Below, one piece after another: positions 1 to 5,652 of a stretch of 6,388 nucleotides of DNA (positions are counted from its first letter, which is position 1; the number at the start of each line of letters is the position of its first letter). The notes below the pieces were generated by a model that had not been told where the DNA came from, made no database searches, and was given only the letters and a program-made list of their open reading frames with translations. The position numbers were made by a program, and so were the translations under genes. The stretch is from Christensenella sp. UBA7868 (GTDB lineage Bacteria; Bacillota; Clostridia; Christensenellales; UBA1242): the NCBI GenBank assembly GCA_002501285.1, contig DLSG01000099.1, positions 22,594-28,981 of the forward strand, given 5' to 3'.

Positions 1-198
1 AAACAAACAAGTGGAGTTAGTGAAATAAACTTTATTATTGGTGGAAGTTATGGCGTAAGTCGAGAAGTGGAACAAGCGGTTACAGCAAAACTTTCATTTT
101 CTAAACTAACTTTTCCGCATCAACTTATGCGAGTAATTTTTTCGGAGCAACTTTATAGGGCGTTTACTATTTTAAATAATAGGAGTTATCACAAATGA
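1..198 (+). CDS. rlmH: RlmH, 23S rRNA (pseudouridine1915-N3)-methyltransferase, C-terminal part (5' end outside the window)
   Basis: RlmH is a small cytoplasmic SPOUT-class methyltransferase that uses SAM to methylate N3 of pseudouridine 1915 in helix 69 of 23S rRNA, acting on assembled 70S ribosomes. Only the last 65 codons are here, read in frame 1, about two fifths of the usual ~155-160 residues. The frame contains the SPOUT knot signature FIIGGSYGV (bases 31-57, where the family has FxIGGxxG), then KLSFSKLTFPHQLMRVI, a hallmark RlmH block, then EQLYRAF and the typical terminal RSYHK before TGA at 196-198. The family is therefore secure even without the N-terminus. The last bases carry the Shine-Dalgarno of tadA, and the stop overlaps the tadA start as ATGA, so the two genes are very likely co-transcribed and translationally coupled. 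Nothing looks damaged in the visible part. Confidence 0.95.
   Translation, partial: KQTSGVSEINFIIGGSYGVSREVEQAVTAKLSFSKLTFPHQLMRVIFSEQLYRAFTILNNRSYHK
181..185 (+). promoter_or_regulatory. Ribosome binding site of tadA inside the rlmH coding sequence
   Basis: AGGAG lies 9 bases before the ATG at 195 and is read in rlmH as part of the codons for Arg-Ser near its C-terminus. It decides the tadA start and implies that ribosomes ending rlmH are close to this site. Confidence 0.75.
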
Positions 199-641
199 TT
201 GATGAAAAGTTTATGGAGATTGCCTTGTTACAGGCAAAGCGTTCGGCAAAACGAGGCGATGTGCCAGTTGGGGCAGTTATAGTTAAAGACGGAAAAATAA
301 TTGCAAAAGCGGGAAACGAAAAAGAAAAACGAAAAAGTGCGGTTTTTCATGCCGAGATTTTAGCATTAATTAAAGCAGGGAAAAAATTAAAGGCGTGGAA
401 CTTGTCGGGTTGTGATATTTATGTCACGAAACAACCATGTTTAATGTGCTACGGTGCGATATTAAGCAGTAGAATTGATAACATTTATTTTGGCGCTTAC
501 GATAAAAAATATGGTCTTGAAGTGTCTAAATATGAAGAATTAAATGAAAAAGGTTTTAATTTTAAAGCCACAATTGTTGGCGGAATTATGGAAGAAAAAT
601 GTGGAGAAATTTTGACAAAATTTTTTAAAGACAAACGCTAA
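195..641 (+). CDS. tadA: TadA, tRNA-specific adenosine deaminase (A34 to inosine)
   Basis: TadA is a zinc hydrolase that deaminates adenosine 34 to inosine in the anticodon of tRNA-Arg(ACG), letting one tRNA read CGU, CGC and CGA. The 148-residue length is slightly short of E. coli TadA (about 167), mainly at the C-terminus. The zinc and catalytic set is complete: H52-A-E54 (His ligand and proton-shuttling Glu) and P81-C82-x-x-C85. N41 and D103 (in FGAYD) match E. coli N46 and D108 in the RNA-binding pocket. VPVGAVIV (23-30) is the usual N-terminal strand. Two sites differ from the common pattern: the usual EPCxMC is Q80-PCLMC, and the usual A/T-HAE is F51-HAE. Start at ATG 195 is fixed by AGGAG at 181-185 and the ATGA overlap with rlmH. 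The stop codon lies in the loop of a terminator hairpin, so this gene ends its operon. A nucleoside or nucleotide deaminase of the same superfamily is the alternative, but the pattern fits TadA better. Confidence 0.92.
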   Translation: MIDEKFMEIALLQAKRSAKRGDVPVGAVIVKDGKIIAKAGNEKEKRKSAVFHAEILALIKAGKKLKAWNLSGCDIYVTKQPCLMCYGAILSSRIDNIYFGAYDKKYGLEVSKYEELNEKGFNFKATIVGGIMEEKCGEILTKFFKDKR

Positions 642-658
642 GCGTTTGACTTTTTTTT
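632..658 (+). terminator. Rho-independent terminator of the rlmH-tadA operon, overlapping the tadA stop
   Basis: CAAACGCT (632-639) and AGCGTTTG (641-648) are perfect inverted repeats. The realistic fold is a 7-bp stem with loop TAA, followed after two bases by eight T (651-658). The loop is itself the tadA stop codon (639-641), so the 5' arm is coding sequence. The 3' arm overlaps the -35 element of the next promoter. Confidence 0.85.
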
Positions 659-673
659 ATAATGATTTATAAT
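646..673 (+). promoter_or_regulatory. Sigma-A type promoter for the glmU-like / pth / mfd operon
   Basis: TTGACT (646-651, five of six matches to consensus) and TATAAT (668-673, perfect) are separated by 16 bases, so transcription should start near 680 and leave a leader of roughly 45 bases. The spacer is mostly the T-tract of the preceding terminator. A second TATAAT at 658-663 has no -35 at a usable distance. This is the only strong promoter seen between tadA and mfd, so the three following genes probably share it. Confidence 0.75.
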
Positions 674-715
674 AGTGATGTAAATATATTTTTAGTGAAT
701 TTGATGATTTATTTT

Positions 716-721
716 TGGAGG
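716..721 (+). promoter_or_regulatory. Ribosome binding site of the GlmU-like gene, short spacing
   Basis: TGGAGG is a strong Shine-Dalgarno but only 4 bases (CGTT) separate it from the ATG at 726, shorter than the usual 5-9. No other in-frame start nearby has a better site, so 726 is kept. Confidence 0.65.
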
Positions 722-725
722 CGTT

Positions 726-1586
726 ATGATAGATACTTTGGAAACTGATTTTGAAAAAAAATATATGGTTGGAAAAGAAAACCAAGATATTACAAAATCT
801 CTTTTGGAAAGTTTAAGTTTGGAAGAAGATTATTCAAATGTGTTAGTGCTTGTTTTAAGACCAAACTATGCGGTTGATTTTTCAAATTTTGATATGTATT
901 CTATTAAAGGATTAGATTATGTTTTGTCATCTTGCAGTAAGTTTGAAACAAAAGTGGTTGATTTCGATTTAAAAGATGATGTTATTGATGTTATCAAACA
1001 AAACTTAACTGATAAAAAATATGTTTTAACACTTTTTTCAGACACTCCGCTTATTACTAAAAAAACTGTGCTTGAAATTGTCGATTATTTTTTAATAAAA
1101 AAACTATGTAGTTTAAAATTTAATAGAGGATATATGTTTGAAACGGAGTATTTAAAAAGTTCTTCCAAAATTTATAATCCGCTTGAACAAACTTTTTTTG
1201 AAGAAGATTTTTTTAAAGTTTTTGACAGTGCAAGTTTTAGTAATGCACTAAATATTTTAGGACAAAGAATAATATCTTATCATCAATCAAATGGTGTAAT
1301 TTTCTTAAAGCCACAAACTTGTTATATTGATGCATTAGTAAATATTGAAGGTGGAGCATTTATTGGTGAAAATACAAAAATTTTAGGCAAAAGCGTTATT
1401 AAAACTGGCGTAAAAATTTGTGGAAGCACTCTAGACAGAGTTATTATTGAAAAAGATGTTATAATTGAAAATTCAATTGTATCAAACAGTGTTGTAAATG
1501 TGGGAGCAAAAATTTTAGATTTTTCGGTTGTAAAAAATCAGACAATTGAAAGTGACAAAATAATAGAAAACGAAAAACGAATTTAA
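726..1586 (+). CDS. Truncated, degenerate GlmU-like protein (nucleotidyltransferase remnant plus short left-handed beta-helix)
   Basis: Normal GlmU (about 450 residues) makes UDP-GlcNAc using an N-terminal uridyltransferase and a C-terminal acetyltransferase. This 286-residue protein is related but reduced. What is seen: residues 99-110 (YVLTLF-SDTPLI) match the GlmU strand usually written GDTPL, and D106 aligns with its metal-binding Asp. Residues 174-203 (NALNILGQRI, then NGVIFLKP, then YIDA) match the GlmU linker and first helix coil. Residues 200-275 are hexapeptide-like turns of a left-handed beta-helix. What is missing: the N-terminal GxGTRM..PK nucleotide loop, replaced by about 38 unrelated residues and an LVLVLRP strand; the QxGTxHA block; and everything after about residue 330 of E. 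coli GlmU, including the acetyl-CoA and catalytic residues. The frame is intact with a good promoter and RBS, so it is probably expressed. It sits at the usual glmU place before pth and mfd. I infer it is not a bifunctional GlmU; a structural, regulatory or altered sugar-nucleotide role is open. Confidence 0.72.
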   Translation: MIDTLETDFEKKYMVGKENQDITKSLLESLSLEEDYSNVLVLVLRPNYAVDFSNFDMYSIKGLDYVLSSCSKFETKVVDFDLKDDVIDVIKQNLTDKKYVLTLFSDTPLITKKTVLEIVDYFLIKKLCSLKFNRGYMFETEYLKSSSKIYNPLEQTFFEEDFFKVFDSASFSNALNILGQRIISYHQSNGVIFLKPQTCYIDALVNIEGGAFIGENTKILGKSVIKTGVKICGSTLDRVIIEKDVIIENSIVSNSVVNVGAKILDFSVVKNQTIESDKIIENEKRI

Positions 1587-1596
1587 GGAGAAAAAT

Positions 1597-2142
1597 ATGC
1601 TTTTAATTTTTGGGCTTGGAAATGTTGGGCAAGAATATGAAAACACTTATCACAACATGGGTTTTATGTGTTTAGATAGGTTTATGGAGAGCGAAAATTT
1701 GGTTTTAAATAAAAATAAATATTTCGGTATGTTTTGCGAAACTGTGCTTTATGGCGAAAAAGTTATTTTTATAAAACCTACAACTTTTATGAATAATAGC
1801 GGAACTTGTGTAAAAAATTTTATTAACAAATTTAAAGCAAGTATTGATGATATTTTAATTGTTTATGATGACTATGATTTGCCTATTGGAGAAGTAAGAT
1901 TTAGGAATAGTGGTAGTAGTGGAACTCATAATGGAATGAGAGATATTGTTGAAGTGATTAAATCTGAAAATTTTAAAAGACTTCGAATTGGTATAAAAGA
2001 CCCTAATAATAAATCTCCTTTAATAAATTATGTTTTAAGCAAATGCAAACCTCAAAATTTTGAAAAATCGTTTGAAAAAGCCTGTACCTTTTTAAAAGAT
2101 TTCATTCAAAAGAAAGGAAAGGTTGAAAACAAAAGTTTATGA
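1597..2142 (+). CDS. pth: Pth, peptidyl-tRNA hydrolase
   Basis: Pth cleaves the ester bond of peptidyl-tRNAs that drop off ribosomes, recycling tRNA in the cytoplasm. At 181 residues it is slightly short of the usual ~185-195. The active-site residues are all present: N9 and H19 in GLGNVGQEYENTYHN (catalytic His), M65-N66 in FMNNSG, D91 in YDDYDLPIG, and H111-N112 in SGTHNGMRDI, matching E. coli N10, H20, M67-N68, D93 and H113-N114. Two very common positions differ: GNPG is GNVG (V10), and TRHN is TYHN (Y18). The start is ATG 1597 with AAGGAG at 1585-1590, six bases upstream and overlapping the stop of the GlmU-like gene, so the two genes are in one operon. The end has tandem TGA codons (2140-2145) interlaced with the mfd start. 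The usual glmU-prs-pth arrangement lacks prs here. The protein has no Trp. Confidence 0.95.
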   Translation: MLLIFGLGNVGQEYENTYHNMGFMCLDRFMESENLVLNKNKYFGMFCETVLYGEKVIFIKPTTFMNNSGTCVKNFINKFKASIDDILIVYDDYDLPIGEVRFRNSGSSGTHNGMRDIVEVIKSENFKRLRIGIKDPNNKSPLINYVLSKCKPQNFEKSFEKACTFLKDFIQKKGKVENKSL

Positions 2143-5100
2143 TGAATTTGTTAGAGCGATTTAATAGTAACAGCAAAATTTTAAGTTTAATAAAAGATTT
2201 AAAGAGCAATAAAAATTGCTCTTGTTTTGGTTTAAATTTTAATGAAATTTCATTTTTGATGAAAATGATAGATAATCAAAAAATTTTGGTAGTAACAAGT
2301 CCCGCCGAAGCGTTTAAATATTCAAGCCAACTTGAAAGTTTAGGGCTTAAAACCATGGTTTTATTAAACAAACTTGAAAATTATACTTTCAGCATTTTTG
2401 AAGAAACCGAAAATATGCAAAATCTAACTCTTTCATTATTTAAACTTTTAACAAAACAGATTGATGTTTTGATTGTGCTTGATAAAGTTTTAATTCAAAA
2501 GGTTATTGACCCTAGCAAATTTTCAAAACAAATTTTAATGCTTAAATGCGACGAAGAAATTGATTTTGAAGATTTTAAAAACAAATTATTTTCAAGTGGT
2601 TATAAACGAGTAGAAGTTATTACAAAAAAAGGTGAATTTTCGGTTAGGGGAGATATTTTAAGTGTTTTTCCAATAAATTTTGATTATCCTGTAAGAATAA
2701 GTTTTTTTGATAACTTAATTGAAAGAATATCTTTGTTTTCGTTAGAAAGTTTTGAAGTTTTAAAAGATGAAAAAGAAATTCAAATTTGTCCAGTTAATTT
2801 ATTGTTTGAGTTAGATTCAACTAAAAGTGTAGTTTTAGAAAAAATTAAAAATGCCCAGATAAAATCTAATGATGATAAACAACGAAATCAATTATATAGT
2901 TTGTATAGCGAAATTGACAATCTTCCGTCAAAGAAAATAAATTCTCAATTTATACTTCCTTTTTTAGATGATTTTAATTCAAGTGTGCTAGATTATTTAA
3001 GTGGCGGAATTGTTATTTATATAGAGCCTAAAATAATATTTAGCAAAGTTGTTGATGAAATGTTAGAGGCTAGCACGCAAATAAATTCAATGATTTTTGA
3101 AGGTAGGCTTTTAGAAGAACATAAACATTGTTTGGTTGATAAACAAAATGTTTTTAAATCGCCTAATACAAATCTTGCGTTTTTGAATTTAAACACAGCA
3201 AATAAAATTTTTGAAAGCCAAGAAGTTTATAGTTTTTTGTCGTCATTTTTAAAAAATTATAATAACAATTTTAATTTTTTGCTTGACGATGTTAAAAATT
3301 TTATGCTTCAAAAAAAAGTTGTAATTTTGTGTGCTGACAATAATGAAAAAGCGTTAAAACTTGAAGAATTTTTAAAGTCAAGTGATAAAAATTGCTCTGT
3401 GATTACAAGTTTAAATCAAATTAAAGATTACGGAATTTATATTTTTGTTTCGCAAATTTTAAATGGAGTAAACTTTGTTGAAGATGGTATAATTTTTGTT
3501 GGGAATTTCAACATTTATGGACAAAAAAAGATAATAGAAACAGATGCGAAAATAAAAAAGGTTTTTTTTACGCCAAAAACAGGAGATTATGTTGTTCATG
3601 ACACTTTTGGAATTTGCGTTTGTAAAAAAATTGAAAAAATTGAATTTAATGGGGTTGAAAAAGATTACTATGTGCTTGAATTTTCGGGCGGAGATTTGTT
3701 ATATCTTCCAAGTGAAAAGGCTAATCTTATTTCAAAATATGTTGGTGAAACCGAAAACCCAAAATTAAATAAATTAGGAACCGACGAATTTAACAAAGAA
3801 AAGCAAAAGGTTAAAGCAAAAGTCAAAGAACTTGCGTTTAACTTAATTGAACTTTATGCAAAAAGAAATAAAATTAAAGGATATTGCTATCAAAAAGACG
3901 ATATCGTTCAAAAAGAATTTGAAGATGCGTTTCCTTATCCGCTAACGCCTGACCAACAAAAAGCCGTTGATGATATTAAAAAGGATATGGAAAGCGAAAA
4001 AACTATGGATAGGCTTGTTTGCGGTGATGTTGGTTATGGAAAAACCGAAGTTGCAATGCGTGCAATTTTTAAAGCGATATTATCTGGAAAGCAGGTTGCT
4101 TTTTTGTGTCCAACAACAATCTTGTGCGAGCAACATTATAAAACTTGTTTAGCAAGAATGCAAAGTTTTATGGTAAATGTTCAAAGTTTAAGCAGGTTTA
4201 AGTCGAATAAAGAAGTTAAAACAATTCTTCAAAAACTAACAAGTGGCGAAATTAATTTGATTTGTGGAACACATAGACTACTTTCTAATGATGTTGTTTT
4301 TAAAGATCTAGGTCTTTTGGTTTTAGACGAAGAACAACGATTTGGGGTTTCGGACAAAGAAAAAATTAAAAATTTAAAACAAAATATTGATGTTTTAACT
4401 TTGTCGGCTACACCAATTCCTAGAACATTAAACATGAGTTTAATTGGAGTTCGTGATATAAGCATAATTGATACTCCGCCAAAAAATAGAGTGCCAGTTC
4501 AAAGTATTGTAACGGAATATTCTCCAAGTTTAGTAAAAGACGCAATACAAAAAGAATTAAACAGAGGCGGACAAGTTTTAATAGTTTATAACAGAGTTGA
4601 AACTATAAATCAATTTGCTAAAACTATTCAAGATTATTTTCCAAATAATGTTGTTAAAATTGCGCATGGCCAAATGGATAAAAAATCACTTGAAAATGTT
4701 ATTATGGAAGTTTATAACGAACAAGTTCAAATTTTGGTTTCAACCGTGTTGATAGAAAACGGAATTGACCTTCCAAAGGCAAATACTATCATTATCACAT
4801 CAAGCGATAAACTAGGATTAAGTCAACTTTATCAATTAAGGGGACGTGTTGGAAGAAGCGATAGAGATGCTTATGCATATTTCACATACGATTCAAACAA
4901 AAGTTTAACCGAAGAAGGATATAAAAGACTTTCGGCATTAAGTGAGTTTTCAAGCATGGGCAGTGGGTTTAAAATTGCAATGCGTGACCTTGAAATTAGA
5001 GGTGCGGGCTCAATTTTTGGCGCAGAACAAAGTGGACATATTGAAAAAGTTGGTATTGATATGTATAACAAACTTTTGAAAGAAGCGGTAAGCGAACTTA

Positions 5101-5558
5101 AAGGTGCAAAACAAAAGACATATAGAGATTTAAAAGTTGAAGTTTTGCTTGATTGTTTTATCCCTAAAAATTTTATCGAAAGTGAAGACAATAGGTTCGA
5201 AATTTACGAACAAATTGCATCGCTTCAAGATTTAAAACAATTAGATGACCTTGTTGGTATGCTTGATAAAAAGTTTGGGGAAGTGCCTTGTGCTGTTAAA
5301 AATTTATGTAGCGTGGCGGTTTTAAAAAATATTTTATTAAACTATGGCGCTAAACGCCTTGTTGTAAATTTAGACAAATGTTTTATTGAGTTTTATGACA
5401 AAGATTGCGTCGATAACGAAAAAATGCTTGAAATTTTAAGCAAAAACAAAAAGATTATGAGTTTAAAATTTAGAACTTTACCAATAATTGAATTTAATTT
5501 GACGGGTGAAATAATATCTAAAATAAATAGAATCATTAATATTTTTATAAACTCTTAA
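2139..5558 (+). CDS. mfd: Mfd, transcription-repair coupling factor (SF2 DNA translocase)
   Basis: Mfd binds RNA polymerase stalled at DNA lesions, pushes it off by ATP-driven translocation and recruits UvrA for excision repair. The 1139 residues are close to E. coli (1148). Domains in order: a UvrB-like N-terminal module (about 1-330, with GEFSVRGDI at 165-173 and the following FP..PVRI..F strands); a poorly conserved middle; the CarD-like RNA polymerase interaction domain (about 482-536, starting GDYVVHDTFGIC); a linker helix; the helicase core with Walker A GDVGYGKT (629-636), DEEQ box (730-733), SAT (756-758), and motif VI QLRGRVGR (899-906); the translocation (TRG) motif around MRDLEIRGAG (948-957); and the C-terminal D7 domain (about 1003-1110). 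DEEQ in place of DEEH is usual in low-GC Gram-positives. The relay-helix position that is normally Trp (G-[TA]-[DE]-W) is F551, and the whole protein has no Trp. The start ATG 2139 overlaps pth as ATGA; ATG 2142 is an equal alternative. Shine-Dalgarno is weak and distant (AAAGG 2118-2122), suggesting coupling to pth. Confidence 0.97.
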   Translation: MMNLLERFNSNSKILSLIKDLKSNKNCSCFGLNFNEISFLMKMIDNQKILVVTSPAEAFKYSSQLESLGLKTMVLLNKLENYTFSIFEETENMQNLTLSLFKLLTKQIDVLIVLDKVLIQKVIDPSKFSKQILMLKCDEEIDFEDFKNKLFSSGYKRVEVITKKGEFSVRGDILSVFPINFDYPVRISFFDNLIERISLFSLESFEVLKDEKEIQICPVNLLFELDSTKSVVLEKIKNAQIKSNDDKQRNQLYSLYSEIDNLPSKKINSQFILPFLDDFNSSVLDYLSGGIVIYIEPKIIFSKVVDEMLEASTQINSMIFEGRLLEEHKHCLVDKQNVFKSPNTNLAFLNLNTANKIFESQEVYSFLSSFLKNYNNNFNFLLDDVKNFMLQKKVVILCADNNEKALKLEEFLKSSDKNCSVITSLNQIKDYGIYIFVSQILNGVNFVEDGIIFVGNFNIYGQKKIIETDAKIKKVFFTPKTGDYVVHDTFGICVCKKIEKIEFNGVEKDYYVLEFSGGDLLYLPSEKANLISKYVGETENPKLNKLGTDEFNKEKQKVKAKVKELAFNLIELYAKRNKIKGYCYQKDDIVQKEFEDAFPYPLTPDQQKAVDDIKKDMESEKTMDRLVCGDVGYGKTEVAMRAIFKAILSGKQVAFLCPTTILCEQHYKTCLARMQSFMVNVQSLSRFKSNKEVKTILQKLTSGEINLICGTHRLLSNDVVFKDLGLLVLDEEQRFGVSDKEKIKNLKQNIDVLTLSATPIPRTLNMSLIGVRDISIIDTPPKNRVPVQSIVTEYSPSLVKDAIQKELNRGGQVLIVYNRVETINQFAKTIQDYFPNNVVKIAHGQMDKKSLENVIMEVYNEQVQILVSTVLIENGIDLPKANTIIITSSDKLGLSQLYQLRGRVGRSDRDAYAYFTYDSNKSLTEEGYKRLSALSEFSSMGSGFKIAMRDLEIRGAGSIFGAEQSGHIEKVGIDMYNKLLKEAVSELKGAKQKTYRDLKVEVLLDCFIPKNFIESEDNRFEIYEQIASLQDLKQLDDLVGMLDKKFGEVPCAVKNLCSVAVLKNILLNYGAKRLVVNLDKCFIEFYDKDCVDNEKMLEILSKNKKIMSLKFRTLPIIEFNLTGEIISKINRIINIFINS
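2202..2223 (+). repeat. Perfect 9-bp stem-loop inside the 5' end of mfd
   Basis: AAGAGCAAT (2202-2210) and ATTGCTCTT (2215-2223) pair perfectly around an AAAA loop, followed by GTTTTGG. It looks like a weak intrinsic terminator or pause hairpin, about 60 bases into mfd, in codons for a poorly conserved SNKNCSC segment. Its function is not shown; a coding coincidence is possible. Confidence 0.5.
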
Positions 5559-5565
5559 AAATATT
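5538..5565. repeat. 10-bp A/T-only inverted repeat across the mfd stop codon
   Basis: AATATTTTTA (5538-5547) and TAAAAATATT (5556-5565) are perfect inverted repeats with an 8-base loop. The mfd stop TAA (5556-5558) is in the 3' arm. There are no G-C pairs and no following T-run, so it is a weak terminator at best; it may also be chance in AT-rich DNA. Confidence 0.35.
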
Positions 5566-5593
5566 TGCAAAATTTATTTAATTATTATATAAT
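5565..5593 (+). promoter_or_regulatory. Candidate sigma-A promoter for the lipoprotein gene
   Basis: TTGCAA (5565-5570, four of six matches to the -35 consensus) and TATAAT (5588-5593, perfect) are separated by exactly 17 bases. Transcription would begin near 5600, about 50 bases before the GTG at 5653. The surrounding DNA is very AT-rich, which raises the chance of a random -10 match. Confidence 0.6.
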
Positions 5594-5613
5594 TAATCAT
5601 AATGTAAATAATC

Positions 5614-5638
5614 AAAATAGCAATGCTATTTTTGTTTT
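5614..5638 (+). terminator. Terminator-like hairpin in the leader just before the lipoprotein Shine-Dalgarno
   Basis: AAAATAGC (5614-5621) and GCTATTTT (5625-5632) form an 8-bp stem with an AAT loop and run into T-rich DNA (TGTTTT to 5638). The AAAGGAG site begins on the next base. It could end read-through from mfd or, since it lies downstream of the candidate promoter, attenuate the lipoprotein gene. The stem has only two G-C pairs, so strength is uncertain. Confidence 0.5.
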
Positions 5639-5645
5639 AAAGGAG
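5639..5645 (+). promoter_or_regulatory. Ribosome binding site selecting the GTG start of the lipoprotein gene
   Basis: AAAGGAG stands 7 bases before GTG at 5653. It supports this non-ATG start, and the frame from there opens directly into a signal peptide (MKKLL). Confidence 0.85.
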
Positions 5646-5652
5646 AAATTTC

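Noticed and set aside
726..1586. Frameshifted full-length glmU with its missing parts in other frames
   Set aside because: pth begins 10 bases after the stop and only 84 non-coding bases lie upstream; no acetyltransferase or GxGTRM sequence is seen in any frame nearby.
196..2145. TGA read as tryptophan (genetic code 4), suggested by the low Trp content
   Set aside because: TGA ends RlmH exactly at its family terminus (YHK) and ends Pth at a normal length, and TGG is used in TadA and the lipoprotein, so TGA is a stop.
3967..4152. 61-codon open frame on the + strand inside mfd
   Set aside because: It overlaps the Walker A region of mfd in another frame, has no Shine-Dalgarno and no recognisable protein features.
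4229..4465. 78-codon open frame on the - strand inside mfd
   Set aside because: It is antisense to the conserved DEEQ and SAT helicase motifs; its sequence is the mirror of that coding constraint and resembles no family.
4871..5191. 106-codon open frame on the - strand inside mfd
   Set aside because: It is antisense to the TRG and D7 regions, Ser/Leu-rich as expected from the complement of Lys/Glu-rich codons, with no supporting start signal.
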